From Cristatella mucedo (taxonomy: Eukaryota; Bryozoa; Phylactolaemata; Cristatellidae): DNA of 64,000 bases. The number at the start of each line of letters is the position of its first letter. The stretch's first letter is position 1. Location of the stretch: the NCBI GenBank assembly GCA_009760855.2, contig WPIO01000024.1:4302501-4366500 (forward strand). Reading direction: 5' to 3'. Made by a program: the position numbers and the translations under genes. Below are positions 1 to 12,445 of the stretch, piece by piece. The notes under the pieces are model-generated. The model was given only the letters and a program-made list of their open reading frames with translations. It was not told where the DNA came from and made no database searches.

Positions 1-460
1 TGGGCGGGATTAAAGCAAAAGAACAGCTGAGTGTCATCTGCTTAGAGGTTAAAGCCCAGATTGTGCCTGGTAGTCACTTCAGCTAGAGGGAGAGCATATA
101 CTGCGAAAAAATCCGGACGTAGCACAGAGCCCTGGGGCACCCCATATTTCATAGGTATCTCAGATGATCTTTGTCCATTCATATTAATGCTCTGGAGTCC
201 CCCACTGAGATACGACCTGAACCACTGCAGCTCAGTGCCAGTGATGCCCTGGAGAGATGAGAGGTGCTCTAGAAGAACTTTTTGATCGATGGTATCAAAA
301 ATCGCCGAAAGCTCGAGCAAAACGAGCAGAAACACTCTACCAAGGTTTGCATTCCTAAGTAGGTCATTGTAAACCCGAAGCAATACTTATGCATTGGAGT
401 GATTTGCTCTACAGCCAGACTGAAACCCACTAGCAAGGTGTGAGGTCAAAGCTTCATTCA
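1..460 (-). mobile_element. LINE-1 family fragment, reverse transcriptase part (runs off left edge)
   Basis: Read on the minus strand this encodes the middle of a reverse transcriptase of the CR1/L2/Rex1 kind. Visible blocks are LSAIFDTIDQKVLLEHL, GITGTELQWFRSYLSG and YGVPQGSVLRPDFF, all conserved RT motifs. The open stretch 42-383 ends where the tyrosine codon of the catalytic Y[A/V]DD box has become a stop; ADDTQ follows directly in frame. The 5' side stops near 460, so the copy is 5'-truncated as LINEs usually are, and its 3' part lies outside the window. It is closely related to the copies at 1228-4650 and 37170-39000. Non-functional. Confidence 0.85.
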
Positions 461-504
461 GGAGACTGCTTCTACAGTTAGCCATCACGTGCAATACCTA
501 TTCA

Positions 505-1196
505 AGACTAGGAGCTTCCTTCCACAGTGGCTCGCAAAATGTTTAACTATCTGATTATTTCTGTTTCGGCTGGATGACTACTATTCCCTTTCGGCTGGGC
601 TACTAAAGAAAGCTAGGCCACTGCAGCTTACTATGAATATGGCTGCAAGGCTAGCCTTGAAGTCCCAGAGGTTTGAGCACGCTTCTCACTACTTAAAAGC
701 TAGGATGGAAGCTGGTTGAGCAAAGGATACAAAGCGAAGTTCTTATACAGACCAACTAGGCCACCACTTGGCTCCTTCGTACTTAGCTGAATTGCTGCAC
801 CAGCTACAGATTTGTCGCACCCTCAGATCTTGCTTAGAAAATAAAAAAGCTGTTCCATTTCACTGCTTATAGAAAGTTGGCGACATAAGCTTTAGCTCTG
901 CTAACCTTAGACTATGATATTCGCTTTCACAATTCTTACCCAACGACAGCTCCTCTCCTGCTGCCAAATATGGCTCATTATTTTCAGGGGTCCAGAGCTG
1001 CTAGCTCCATGCTGCTCACCACCACCACCGCTCTCATGACTCAGCAATGCTTCCAACTCTTTCTTTGTTGCTTGAGACGAAGTCTGTTAGCTACGGAATT
1101 CATAACGAATGCCGCTTAGGCCTTGAATGTGCAATACGAAAACTGTCCTTCGTCACACCCTCATAGTCTTCATGACTTTGTGGAGTTACAGAACAG
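505..1196 (+). mobile_element. LINE-2 family remnant, 3' end of reverse transcriptase ORF
   Basis: This plus-strand stretch aligns by eye along its whole length with 22025-22720, sharing blocks such as ATGAATATGGCTGCAAGGCT and GAGACGAAGTCTGTT and the final GACTTTGTGGAGTT. In the better copy the same region encodes the C-terminal domain typical of CR1/L2 LINE polymerases. Here it is full of stops and small indels. Its left border is approximate. It meets the tail of the opposite-strand LINE-1 copy at the (TAA)n run near 1197. Confidence 0.75.
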
Positions 1197-1227
1197 ATAA
1201 TAATAATAATAATAATAGTAATAATAT
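1197..1227. repeat. (TAA)n microsatellite, tail of the minus-strand LINE-1
   Basis: A run of TAA units with one interruption lies between the LINE-2 remnant and the LINE-1 copy. On the minus strand it reads (ATT)n and follows the sequence AAATGTAAAGCACCTAG and its downstream block, which precedes similar ATT runs in the other LINE-1 copies. It is therefore the 3' tail of that LINE. Confidence 0.8.
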
Positions 1228-1504
1228 TGCATTTGAAAAAGCGCCCTCAGAGAACTTAATCTATTTCTAGGTGCTTTACATTTGCTGCAAAGTGATATGC
1301 AATAGAATAGTAAGTAAAATCATGTTTGAAAAACAAACAAAATAAATAATATGGTTAGGGGTTACATGCACAGGGTCAGCATGCAAATGTGGTTAGTGGC
1401 AGCATGCATAGTGTCAGCACCCATAAGCACATCAATGACGAATCAAAGGGACCCACTAAATGCTGTCCTATATAGGTGTGTTTTTAAGTTTCTTTTAAAT
1501 GTGG

Positions 1505-2146
1505 TCAGGTCAGGGGATGTTCTGACGCAGGTCGGGAGGAATTCCAGGCTTTGGGAGCATACGAGCTAAATGCATGGTCTCCAAAGGATTTAAGGTTTGT
1601 ACGAGGTATTTCCAGACTGTTGGATTTCGAAAAGCGAGTGGTACGATGCTTGGCCTGATGGGGTAGTATATCTGAAAGATAGTCTGGAGCCATAGAATGA
1701 AGAGACCTAAAAGTGAGCGACAAAAACTTGAAGTCAATCGATTGCTTGACTGGTAGCCAGTGCAGGTCGGCGAGAAGTGGAGTAATGTGGCAACTGCAAT
1801 GCCCACGACAGACAAGCCTAGCTACAGAGTTTTGGACCAGCTGCAATCGCCTGATCGCACATGTTGGTAGGCCAGTAAGCAGTGAGTAAGAGAAGTCGAG
1901 ATGGGATGTCACGAATGCATGGATCAACTTGGACGTGGCATCCTTATCTAAACAAGCCCGAATTTTAGCAATGTTATGAAGCTGAAAATAGGCGGATTTG
2001 ACGGTGGAGATGACATGGTCGTCTAACAAGAGGTCGCTTTGGAATATGACACCTAGATTTCGAGCTGATTCAACTTGAGATATGCTGACAGAGCCAATTT
2101 TGAGCTGCAGCCTTTTCAATCTCCAAATCACTCTGGGCTTTCCCAT
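1505..2146 (-). pseudogene. LINE-1 polymerase, C-terminal domain
   Basis: The 213-codon open stretch begins with a MGKP block that directly follows the LNDDKTELLVMGK-type motif in related copies. It contains ESARNLGVIFQSDL, RLQLVQNSVARLVCR, HITPLLADLHWLPV and KAWNS, the conserved order of the C-terminal region of CR1/L2 LINE proteins. It is the distal part of the polyprotein and is not a separate gene; the apparent start is only the first Met after an upstream break. Compared with the copy at 38004-38762 it ends about 40 codons early, at a stop near 1505. Confidence 0.85.
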
Positions 2147-2580
2147 AACTAGTAACTTAGTCTTATCATAGTTTAGTTTTTTTTAATTTGCTGCCATCCA
2201 TGTGCGGATGTCATCAATGCATGCAGCTAGTGAGTTGAGAGAATTTGAGGTGCTCGAAGGCTGGGATGGATCAAAGCAAAGGTACAACTGAGTGTCATCC
2301 ACATAGAAGTGAAAGCGTAGATTGTGCTTGGCAATCACTTCAGCAAGAGAGAGAGAGTATAAACCGTGAAAAGAACCGGACCTAGCTCAGAGCCCTGAGG
2401 TACTCCATATTTTAGAGGTACTTCAGATGATCTTTGTCCATTCACGTCAACACTCTGGAGTCTCCCACTGAGATAGGATCTGAACCACTGCAGCGCAGTG
2501 CCAGTGATGCCCAGGCGAGATGAGAGGCGCTCTAGAAGTACTTTGTGATCGATGGTATCAAAATTTGCCGAAAGATCGAG

Positions 2581-4065
2581 CTAAACAAGAAGAGAAACTC
2601 TACCCATGTCTGCATTCCTAAGTAGGTCGTTGTATACCCGAAGCAATGCTGACTCTGTGGAGTGATTAGCTCTAAAGCCAGACTGGAATTTACTAGCAAG
2701 GTGTGAGGTTTCGATATATAGGAGTTCAGCTGGTCTGCCACGACCCGTTCCAGAGTCTTTGATAAGAATGGTAGAAGAGAGACTGGGCGGTAGTTGCTTA
2801 AGTTCTCTTCGTCTAGTGTAGCTTTCTTGAGAAGTGGCCTTTACTACAGCTTTTTTGAAAGGTGCTGGGACCTGACCTGAGGCTAATGACATATTAATGA
2901 TGTTGGTTATGCATGGCAGCTGCAGATCAATGCAACGGAGGAGCAGTACAGTGGGAATAGGGTCCAGTGGACTTGTTGTCTCCTTTGATTGAGATACGAG
3001 CTCTAGGACTAGATCACTAGTGACCTGCTTAAATGCAGACATTGAGGTGCAGCCAGGAACCGAGGAACAGTATTCTAGTGGGAAGGTTGTCATCGCAGGG
3101 ATGGATTCCGTGATCTTGTCTATCTTCTGGACAAAGAATCGAGAGAAGCGATCGGCTAGATCATCACAAGGATCATCAGGTAAGGAGCTAACCTGGGAAC
3201 GGTTGAGGAGATGGTTTATTGTTGACATCAGCATTTTTGGATTGTGCACCTGTGATTCAACAATGTTTCTATAGAAGCTAGACTTGGCCTTTGCTAGGAT
3301 CGATTGGTACGACCTACAGTAGTCTTCATATGCCTGTCGATGGACAGCTAGTCCGGATCTTTTGAATGCCTTTTCGAGCTTTCGTTTAGTAGACTTGGCT
3401 AGTTTAATGTCTGTGGTAAACCATAGGCCGTCTGGGCGGGGGCGCACAGTGTGCTTTGTCACAGGTGCAAACTCGTCGAGCGTGTCAGCCAGTGTCGCGT
3501 TGTAGCAACCTACCAGTGATGACAGATCAGAGGGAGGACTGAGCAGCAAAGGTGAAGCAGATATTCCCGCACGGACAGCATCGATGTCAAGGGTCTTCAG
3601 GTTTCGCGATTCACAGGTTATTTTAGAGGAGAATGTGGGCACACACTGTAGATTGAATGAGATCTGCATGTGGTCAGATAAGCAGGATTTTGTGATAACT
3701 GGTGATGACAAAGTGCAGTTATATGAGAAAATTTGGTCGAGTGTGTGACCCTTGATGTGGGTAGGGCCATGCACATGAGCCACAAGAGATAATGAGTCTG
3801 TCAATGCACGAAATTCGGTTCGGAAAGCGTCAGATAAGTTATCAAAATGAACGTTGAAATCATCCATAACGAGGAAGGATCGATTTCTTGCATACAAAAT
3901 CGAAATGAGATCGGAGAAATCTGAGATAAGGGAGGATTGTGTACCCGGTGGGCGATAGACTACTGCAAATATCGGTAGATTGTTTTTGGGTGAGACCGAA
4001 ACAATTGATTTAAAAGACTGCTTCGAGGGTACCACAAATGGCTTGAAGTTGAACTTCGAGCGCAC
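2581..4065 (-). pseudogene. LINE-1 endonuclease and N-terminal reverse transcriptase
   Basis: A 494-codon open stretch. Its first third is the C-terminal half of the endonuclease, including the SDH block that carries the catalytic His. The box usually read as GDFN is DDFN here. The middle is the linker before the RT, and the end is the first RT blocks (LASKFQSGFRANHSTESALLRVYNDLLR). Between about residues 395 and 440 the frame differs from the homologous copy at 37319 and later returns, which indicates two compensating frameshifts. In-frame endonuclease coding continues upstream of the apparent start to about 4300, interrupted by the stop near 4173. The stretch stops just after GRVSLLV, before the DLSA-FDTIDH motif. 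Confidence 0.85.
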
Positions 4066-4650
4066 GATAATAGCAACTCCACCTCCAGTTTTGATTGATC
4101 TAGTGGTGTGAAAGAACGTGAAACCAGATGGAGTAGCGTCTTTAATTGTCGGGCAGTTTATCGATTTCAGCCAAGTTTAAGTTAGGGCGAGCAGGTCGAT
4201 ACCATTTTCAGAAATAAGGCCGTTTATTACTAGAGGTTTATTGCACACTGAGCGAGGATTCCAGAGGCAAGCGTTAAGTCTGGCCGATTGGGTTACAACA
4301 GGCCTGATGACCACTAAGTTAGAGAGATTTACAGTGACGCATGCAGGGGAGCGTGCTGAGCGGTTCGAGACAATGCTAGGAATACCAAACGAGCAGTGTC
4401 TGAGCTGGTGGTTCCGGCCACCTCAGAGGCTACTGGGTGCTTTCCTTTTGTTAATGCATAGTTCATGAATCTTAGCAACAACATTAATATCTAGTAATGC
4501 ATTTGATATACGATGACGAAGCGATAGCAGCTGCTGACGACCATAACTAACAAGTAGGTTACTAGCCGCCGGCCTAGCTAAGGCTGCCGCCAGCATGGGA
4601 GACCCAGCAGCCCGAAGCGATAAGTGTTTAGATGTCCATAGGCACGTAAT

Positions 4651-7159
4651 TTCTTACGCTCTACGGTCAAATAACAAAGATACATAACATTACCAATCCA
4701 TCAGCAGAAGGTATTCTCAAACCTGCTTGTTAAACCTCAGTGTCTCTCTCCTAAACGAAAATACAAATCCCAACTTATATACGGCATAAGTGAGTACTCA
4801 TAAGTAAGAAAATCACGTCCAAGTCGTTCGAATATTATTAAATCAACCTGTTTAGGCGACAGCAGCTCAATCTAGGTCACCAGACACCCGGCGATGCTGT
4901 ATCGCCTGTAGTTTCGACATCTTTAAGCTGATGCAAGAACAGGATTAACTATTATCCGATACAGTACACGTGGTGATTGCTGTCTTTTTAATTACTGACC
5001 CTACAGCAGTAACTTAACACTAAATTGTACCTAACGGTAGTGAAGTTTCTAATCAATAGTAAATTCTAGTTGGTGGGATAATGTGAACATCCCAATGTAA
5101 ACATATGCACGGAAAATAAATAAGGCTTTACGTGTTCAGATAGCTGTTTGCCTAAGGTCTGTGTGCAGTGCATTGCTCTCAACGGGCTGGCTCAGATCGG
5201 CCAAATCGAGTTTAGGCTTTTATGTTGTTGCTTGTTTGTTGAGATGAGTAGCTTAAATTTACACAGTTCACTTTAAAACGCTGTCCACTTGCTGCTGTTT
5301 TCTAGGAAAATTATTCCCTTGAGCATGATGTACTGCTTCCGGACACAATCATTTTTGAAGAAAATAAGCTTAATATGTTCCGGTATCAATCAATCACAAA
5401 TATTCGGGATCGCACTTGTAGGTTTTTAACTAGCAATATCTGATGTTTAAGCATTTTTTCATACTTTCCATGACGTCTTCTGTAGTCATTCAAGTTAAGT
5501 CGTCTTGATAAAACATTTCAATGCAAGGAGCCAGTAATTTTCTGTGTGTGAATTGCTCTAAAATTTTATTTTTGAAATTGCGTGATTTCTTCCGGACTCA
5601 AGCCCATGTTGAAGATTTGACATTATTTGAATATATTACACGCATTTTTTTAAATATAGTTCCGATTTCTGGTGCAATATTTCAGACTACAACTGATACA
5701 AGTACTGCTCAGCCAAATGTAACCAAAATACACGGTGGAACTTTATTGGTAGTGTAATGAAGTTTGCTAATCTAGCCGAATAGTTAACACCAGTTGCAGG
5801 TCTTGATCAGCTACTAATTCTCAACGTGTCTGCCTTGTATTTCTTTATTTGGATTACTATCTCTAAGTTTAATTTTGAGGCTTTTGCTTCTTTTCCTACA
5901 TGCAAACTCATTTCACCTTGCCCTTGTCTTGCTGGGAATGCCCGCCTGCCGTTAGCTGATGATTAAATTGTGGTTAAAAATAAATGCTGAAATTCGCTAG
6001 TTTTTATTGTTGCTGTGTTGACCGAACATTCTGCAAAAGCTGTGAATTTATGCATCATTGCAGTTATTAGGAAAAAATTCCTTACCTAAACATCCCAGTC
6101 TATGAGGATAAAAATAAGATTGTTTGGTACCCAAGGTCTTGCGGGTATGTTTGCTTCAGCATTTGGTCGTTTTAATTCCAATTATTTGACTATTAGGTTG
6201 AAGCATTCACGTACAGACCCCAAAGACATCCGTTCGAAGTCACTTCATTGTATCAGATTTGATAGAAATCTGCAAAAGAAGAAAAGTCCGTTTAAGTTTG
6301 AATATGAATTCCGTAGCAAATTCTTAAGTGAAGCATGTTGGAGCCGCACTAGTGGTAACACCAATGCTGGGACCAGAATTAGGTGCTAGCTGCTAGCTTG
6401 GACTTGTTGCTTTCTTCTCTATTAAGACTGAGGTTCTTCGGACGGATGTGCGACTAAACTAAATCAACATTCTGAAGCCAGGGGCTTCGTACTCAGCTGC
6501 AGAAGATAGGCTTTCGCTTTTAAATTCTAAGGAATAGCTAGTTCCTTTGCAAACAGAGACACCAGTAAGGCAGTAAACCCGCCTAACAGAACTTGTCTAA
6601 GTATTCGGTTGTTTATTTGTGACACCTTTTATTCGGCGTTTGCCTGAGACCATCCTACTTGGTCTGATGACCTTGGGAGTTATGTTCAGCTTTTAAATAT
6701 GGTGGCATTTAAATGCTACAAGTTTTGAACACCTTGGGTAGGTTTAATCTTGCTTCATTTTTCGTTTCTAAAAATTATTGTAACTTCAAATTTGTAGCGG
6801 CAAAATGATTCGATTTTCGCAGCTAGTGGTGCCATACCTAATCTAGTTTATAAGTTGATCGACGAGGTAGACATGAGCTAAAGAATGAAGGGACCTAAGT
6901 TGAGGATCAGTACGTATAAGTCGATGTGTACCGCAGGAGGCTCGGTAGAGTAGGCTTAACCAGCCGCTTACCTAGCGGCGCAACCGACCACCAAATGCTG
7001 TTCAGTGTGCCCTTATGCACAAAAAACCAGGCAACCATGAAACGAGCATTTCTGGGGCTGACCTACTTACCGCTACTGAAGGGGCTCATGAATCCGCAGT
7101 GTGAATTGAAAAGAGAGACCAAAATTGGGATTTCACTGAGCTTTTTCGCAAGCGCACAC
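4651..7159. other. No supported gene; intergenic
   Basis: AT-rich sequence with scattered stops in all frames. The longest open stretches (about 78 codons at 5521 and 95 codons at 6102) show no recognisable domain and no clear splice context. A short stretch near 6880-6940 resembles a piece of minus-strand LINE-1 but is too decayed to delimit. Confidence 0.5.
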
Positions 7160-7660
7160 TCACTGAGCGTCTAGCTCAGTTTTGTCTCTAAACGCCACAC
7201 ACGCACTCCTCAGCACGAGCACTGTTGCAGAGGGAATACGTCCCCAAACTTAAGCTACCTGTGTCTGTTGTGGGCAACAACTTAAATAGGACGAGAAGCA
7301 CGAACCAGAGCTTGGACCCTGACTAGAGAACTAGGGCTCACCTTCCACCTTAACGGCACGAATACCATACACACTACACCAAGCTATGTTGTAGGGGAAT
7401 CACGTCCCGGCACTTATACTAATTTCATCTATAGTGAGGAATGACCCAAGTAGAAAGAATCTGACCCAGAGCCGGGACGCATACTAGAGATATAGGGCTC
7501 ATGTTCCACTTTAACGGCAGGAGCACCTCACACACTACCTCAAGCACGCTTGCTGAGGACACACATCTCCCTACTTGGGCTACAGGTGCCTCTAGGGGAA
7601 ACGACCCAAATAGAAGCAGGAGCCCGGGCAAACAAAATATCACTCACCACACCATCTGTG
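7160..7660. repeat. Degenerate tandem repeat, unit about 160 bp, three copies
   Basis: Landmarks recur at a constant spacing. CTTTAACGGCAGGAG near 7510 matches CCTTAACGGCACGAA near 7350 and CTCTAAACGCCACAC near 7186. CGACCCAAATAGAAG at 7602 matches TGACCCAAGTAGAAAG at 7442 and a weaker AACTTAAATAGG near 7276. AGAGATATAGGGCTCA at 7487 matches AGAGAACTAGGGCTCA near 7326. Copies are well diverged. No coding content is supported. It could be a small piece of satellite DNA. Confidence 0.7.
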
Positions 7661-7872
7661 TCTAGTTTGCACCGGTAATCGTTATGCCGAGACCACGTGC
7701 AAGCCCACGCACACAAAACACGAAATACTAGCTCGGACGTGATAAGATCGTATTCGGTGAAGCCACTGAATCCTCCTTGCACTGTCTAGGCCTGTTCCTC
7801 AAATTGCAGGCGAACCGCTGGCACTTCTTCCTCGCATTCAGAGAAACGAGTGTGACGGCATTGAAGCGAAGC

Positions 7873-7875
<3 letters not shown>

Positions 7876-7934
<59 letters not shown>
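7876..7934. repeat. (GA)n microsatellite, about 59 bp
   Basis: Uninterrupted GA dinucleotides. The minus strand reads (TC)n, which creates an artificial Ser/Leu open frame. Confidence 0.98.
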
Positions 7935-7937
<3 letters not shown>

Positions 7938-8339
7938 GGAGAGAGCGTAGGAGCTAAACAAAAGACCAAGAGTGAGCGTCGCACGACTCATTCATACCTA
8001 GCTGAAGCAGTTGGGAAGAGCTTGATGTAATTGGGCCGGCACTAAGGCCCAATACCGTAAGGAATAATGAGGTTTACTAGTCCAGTGGAATTGCACTCCA
8101 GTCCTGCTTGAATGCTGAATAGGTTCTCGATGATTTATTGTCAACAAATAGTTACGGCCGAGATTTACATGCGAGCCAATATCAATCAGCAGCTCCTGAG
8201 GGTATGAGACATACTAGAGGCCGAATCGCCACGGCTGGTCCCAGAGCTTCCTGGCTCGCTCTAAAGCACTTGCTTTCAATCCACACTGGCTCTCCTCCGG
8301 CTGATTGCTACAGGAAAAAGGAGTTTTGCCCCCCCCCGA

Positions 8340-9480
8340 ACAGTTCTGGTTCCTGCTAAAATGATACCAGGGCCAGAGTGGCACTACAGATTACCGATTG
8401 ACCGGGAGCCGGTGCAGATCGGGGAGAAGTGTTCTCATGCCCCAAATGTGACACTAACAACAGACAAACTGGTAAGTTAAACATGAACTGTGAGCACCTG
8501 ATGGTAAATACCGGCCGACCAGCAAGCAGGGAGTTACACAAGTCGCGATTGGAGGTTACTCCTGCATGTACATAGACTTTGTTTCCCTGTCAGAGCAAGC
8601 CAAAAGGCCAGCAGTGCTGGGCAGGTGAAAATAGGCAGCCGAGGCAACAGAGCTCACGTAATAGACTATATAAAGGCAACGTTGAGACTGGACATCAGAT
8701 TTTTTCACAGCATCAAGGGGAAATAATCAGGAGCAAAACTTATTTCGAGCGTTTTTTTATTTCTGGATCACACTTGGCTTATTCACAAATAGCACCTTGG
8801 TTTAGTCACCGTTTATTTTAAGAAATATTGGTACCATTCGTGAGTCAATTTCATCAATGTGTGCAGCAATGGTGTTGAAAGGATTTGACCTGCAAGAGCG
8901 CTTTGATCAGTTCACTCGAAAGTAGGCTAAGTGCAATCTGCATACATACGGAAACCGGGGTTACGTTAGGAAATTGCATTACAAATATTAAAATGTCAAG
9001 ATATCAAGTAGGCACAAAGCACAGAGATAAACTTTATGCACCTCGCTGATTCATTGGATAGTCATAATCTGTTTCATTTGGTGTTCTGTTATCACACTTA
9101 GATAGGACTTGAGACAGTGCAGTGCAGTGCCACGGATGCCCAGGCGAGATGAGACGCACCCGAGAAGGACTTTTGGAGCATTGGCACCAAAATATGATGA
9201 CTGATGGAGCTGAATTCTTAAGAAAACTCTTTTTACACATGAATTCTTGAGTTTAGTTATATAGTTTATTATATAGCTACTACATTTGCTGTGTCTGTAG
9301 ATTGATTCACTGTTGAACCAGACTGCAACCTGCTAGCTAGGTTTACAGTTTCAATACATAAGTTTGGTTTGTCAGGGTCGATGCTGTTTTATTTCAATGG
9401 AAAATATGTTGACACTAGATGAATGTAGCTAAAATACTCTAGTCTATTGCTGCTATCTTGAGAATTGGCCTTAATACAGC
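8340..9480 (-). mobile_element. Strongly decayed LINE-1 copy
   Basis: Several blocks match the minus-strand LINE-1 at 1228-4650 in the same order. About 8385-8500 (GGAGCCGGTGCAGATCGGGGAG) corresponds to 1750-1830. About 8845-8880 corresponds to 2207-2250. About 9105-9240 (GATGCCCAGGCGAGATGAGA) corresponds to 2475-2610. The end at 9400-9480 corresponds to about 2745-2850. Stops and deletions are everywhere, so no protein is left. It is the oldest-looking LINE-1 copy of useful length here. Confidence 0.75.
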
Positions 9481-9504
9481 CTTTCCAGGTGCTGTGACAT
9501 GGCT

Positions 9505-9785
9505 GTGACTACTCTCCTGCGGCCGACAACGGCTCCTCTTTTCCAGCAGCCCTGAGTGGCTACTTCTATGCTTCTCACTCTCTCAACTGCTTTCCTGACT
9601 TCGCTATGCTTCCCCCTTTCTCTTTGTGGCGTGAGATGAAGTCTGCAGGCTACCAAATGCGGGACGAAAGCCGAGTAAGGCAGTGAGATCATTTTTACAA
9701 AACTCATTTCTGTCACCAAGATAGTCTCTGAGGCTTTCTGGAGTTACAGACTGAGATACGTTACGTCAAATTAAATTACACTACC
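9505..9785 (+). mobile_element. LINE-2 family, 3' end fragment
   Basis: CCCTGAGTGGCTACTTCTAT, the GTGAGATGAAGTCTG block and the final TCTGGAGTTACAGACTGAGA match the 3' part of the LINE-2 copy at 22480-22690. Only the end of the ORF and the 3' UTR are left, so this is a strongly 5'-truncated insertion. Confidence 0.75.
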
Positions 9786-10089
9786 TTAAGCCAGTGACAT
9801 ATTTGCGATGATAGCTGTGCTATCCAACCGCACATCTATGCCTCGTCAAGGCAGGACTGTCAGAATCGGGTCAACTTATTTATTTTGATTTATTTTCCTT
9901 CTTTGGTTACCATATGGAATTACTTCAGGAATAGGTCTCTCAAACCTCATCAAACTTAGATACTAAGTAGCTGCAGTAAAGGAACTAAAGTGCATTGATC
10001 ATGCTACCACGCTTGCGACAAGCTCGGTTGTTTTGTCTATCTTTCTGACTATCAAGCTGTGATTTTATAGGCATTATCACCATCTTTAC

Positions 10090-10330
10090 TTAGATGTCGT
10101 GAGCGTCACAGTTGCCACATTACACCACTTCTCGCCGACCTGCATTGGCTACCAGTCAAGCAACGGATCAACTTCAGGGTTTTGTCGCTCACTTTTGGGT
10201 CACCTCATTTTATGGCTCCAGCCTATCTTTCAGATATACTACCCTATCAGGCCAAGCATCCTACTACCCGCTTTCTGGAATCCAACAGTCTAAGAATACC
10301 TCATACAATCCTCAACGGATTAAATGTTTG
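10090..10330 (+). mobile_element. LINE-1 internal fragment
   Basis: Plus-strand sequence matching 38390-38610: blocks CACAGTTGCCACATTAC, GCATTGGCTACCAGTCAAGC and CAGGCCAAGCATCCTACTAC. It encodes broken pieces of the HITPLL-DLHWLPVKQ region in shifting frames. Neither the LINE tail nor the RT core is attached. Confidence 0.8.
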
Positions 10331-11809
<1,479 letters not shown>

Positions 11810-12194
11810 ATCAATGTACTTAACATGGATGATGTAACATGCACATTATCAACAAGCGAAACAACGCAGCTAGTAACGTGGAAAGCATCGATGAGTTCAT
11901 TGGTCAAGTATTCCCATTGTCATTAATTTTAAAGCCGTTCAATAGGTATGGCCTAACAGGTATATATTATTGGTCGCACGCTACTCTTGGTTGAAAAAGT
12001 AGAACCGGATGTGGCTGCTAAGTGTTCGCCAAGTTTGCCCTAAGTCTGTACCTCCCCACCATATTTTGGATGTATACACAGAAGACTCGAGTATCTAGGA
12101 AGCAGGTAGGAAGCAAAACTCGTCGTCTAAACTAGGCTTAACATTTGTGAGACAGTCACATCGGATACTACCAGCCATACGATGGGAATGCCAA

Positions 12195-12308
12195 GTTAGT
12201 TTCGGTCAGTGGTTAAGATGCTCACCCCGACCAAGGTCTAGCTGAGGTAATGGACTAAAGTAAGATTATGCCGAGCTTTTAGAGATCCTCAACTGGGGAT
12301 AATCAAAA
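12195..12308 (+). mobile_element. tRNA-derived SINE, family SINE-2 (copy a)
   Basis: TCAGTGGTTAAGATGCTC resembles a pol III A box of a tRNA. CCCGACCAAGGTCTAGCTGA is nearly identical to CTCCGACCAAGGTCTGACTGA in the minus-strand copy at 27475-27650, and the downstream B-box area (ATGGACTAAAG) is decayed. The rest resembles the same SINE's 3' end more weakly. It faces another copy tail to tail at 12318-12445. Confidence 0.6.
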
Positions 12309-12317
12309 GATTCCAGC

Positions 12318-12445
12318 ATGATTTATTCCAAATGTCATCCTAAGATAAGGTAATCTTTGTCAGGCATTTCATAAATGCCCAGGGGCAGGAGCCGTGACCT
12401 CGGCTATACCTTAAGCTGGGCGACTACTTTAACTTTTCCAAACCA
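12318..12445 (-). mobile_element. tRNA-derived SINE, family SINE-2 (copy b)
   Basis: On the minus strand, GCCGAGGTCACGGCTCCTGC is followed by TATGAAATGCCTGACAAAG, a TTACC step and GGAATAAATCAT. The same order appears in the 27475-27650 copy (GAGGTCGTGGGCTCAAGCCC, TGTGAAGCGCCTGAATAAAG). The tRNA-like head is worn; the 3' end is readable. Only about ten bases separate it from copy a. Confidence 0.6.

Larger units (their letters stand above)
1228..4650 (-). mobile_element. LINE-1 family, most complete copy (endonuclease plus reverse transcriptase)
   Basis: On the minus strand the element reads from about 4650 (5' side, border approximate) to the ATT tail at 1227. It carries an apurinic-type endonuclease, then a reverse transcriptase, then the C-terminal domain of CR1/L2/Rex1 LINEs, and a 3' UTR of about 280 bases. 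In the endonuclease the blocks RSVCNKPLVINGLI, TGGGVAIIVRSKF, AVVYRPP, MDDFNVHFDN, GHTLDQIF and LSDHM are visible in the expected order. The RT catalytic box near 2300 reads YVDD. Damage includes a stop where LTETWL is expected (about 4173), a shifted segment at about 2745-2880, and a stop at 2578-2580. Not an active copy. Confidence 0.9.

Noticed and set aside
5521-6389. Two open stretches of 78 and 95 codons
   Set aside because: No motifs and no convincing splice context in AT-rich DNA.
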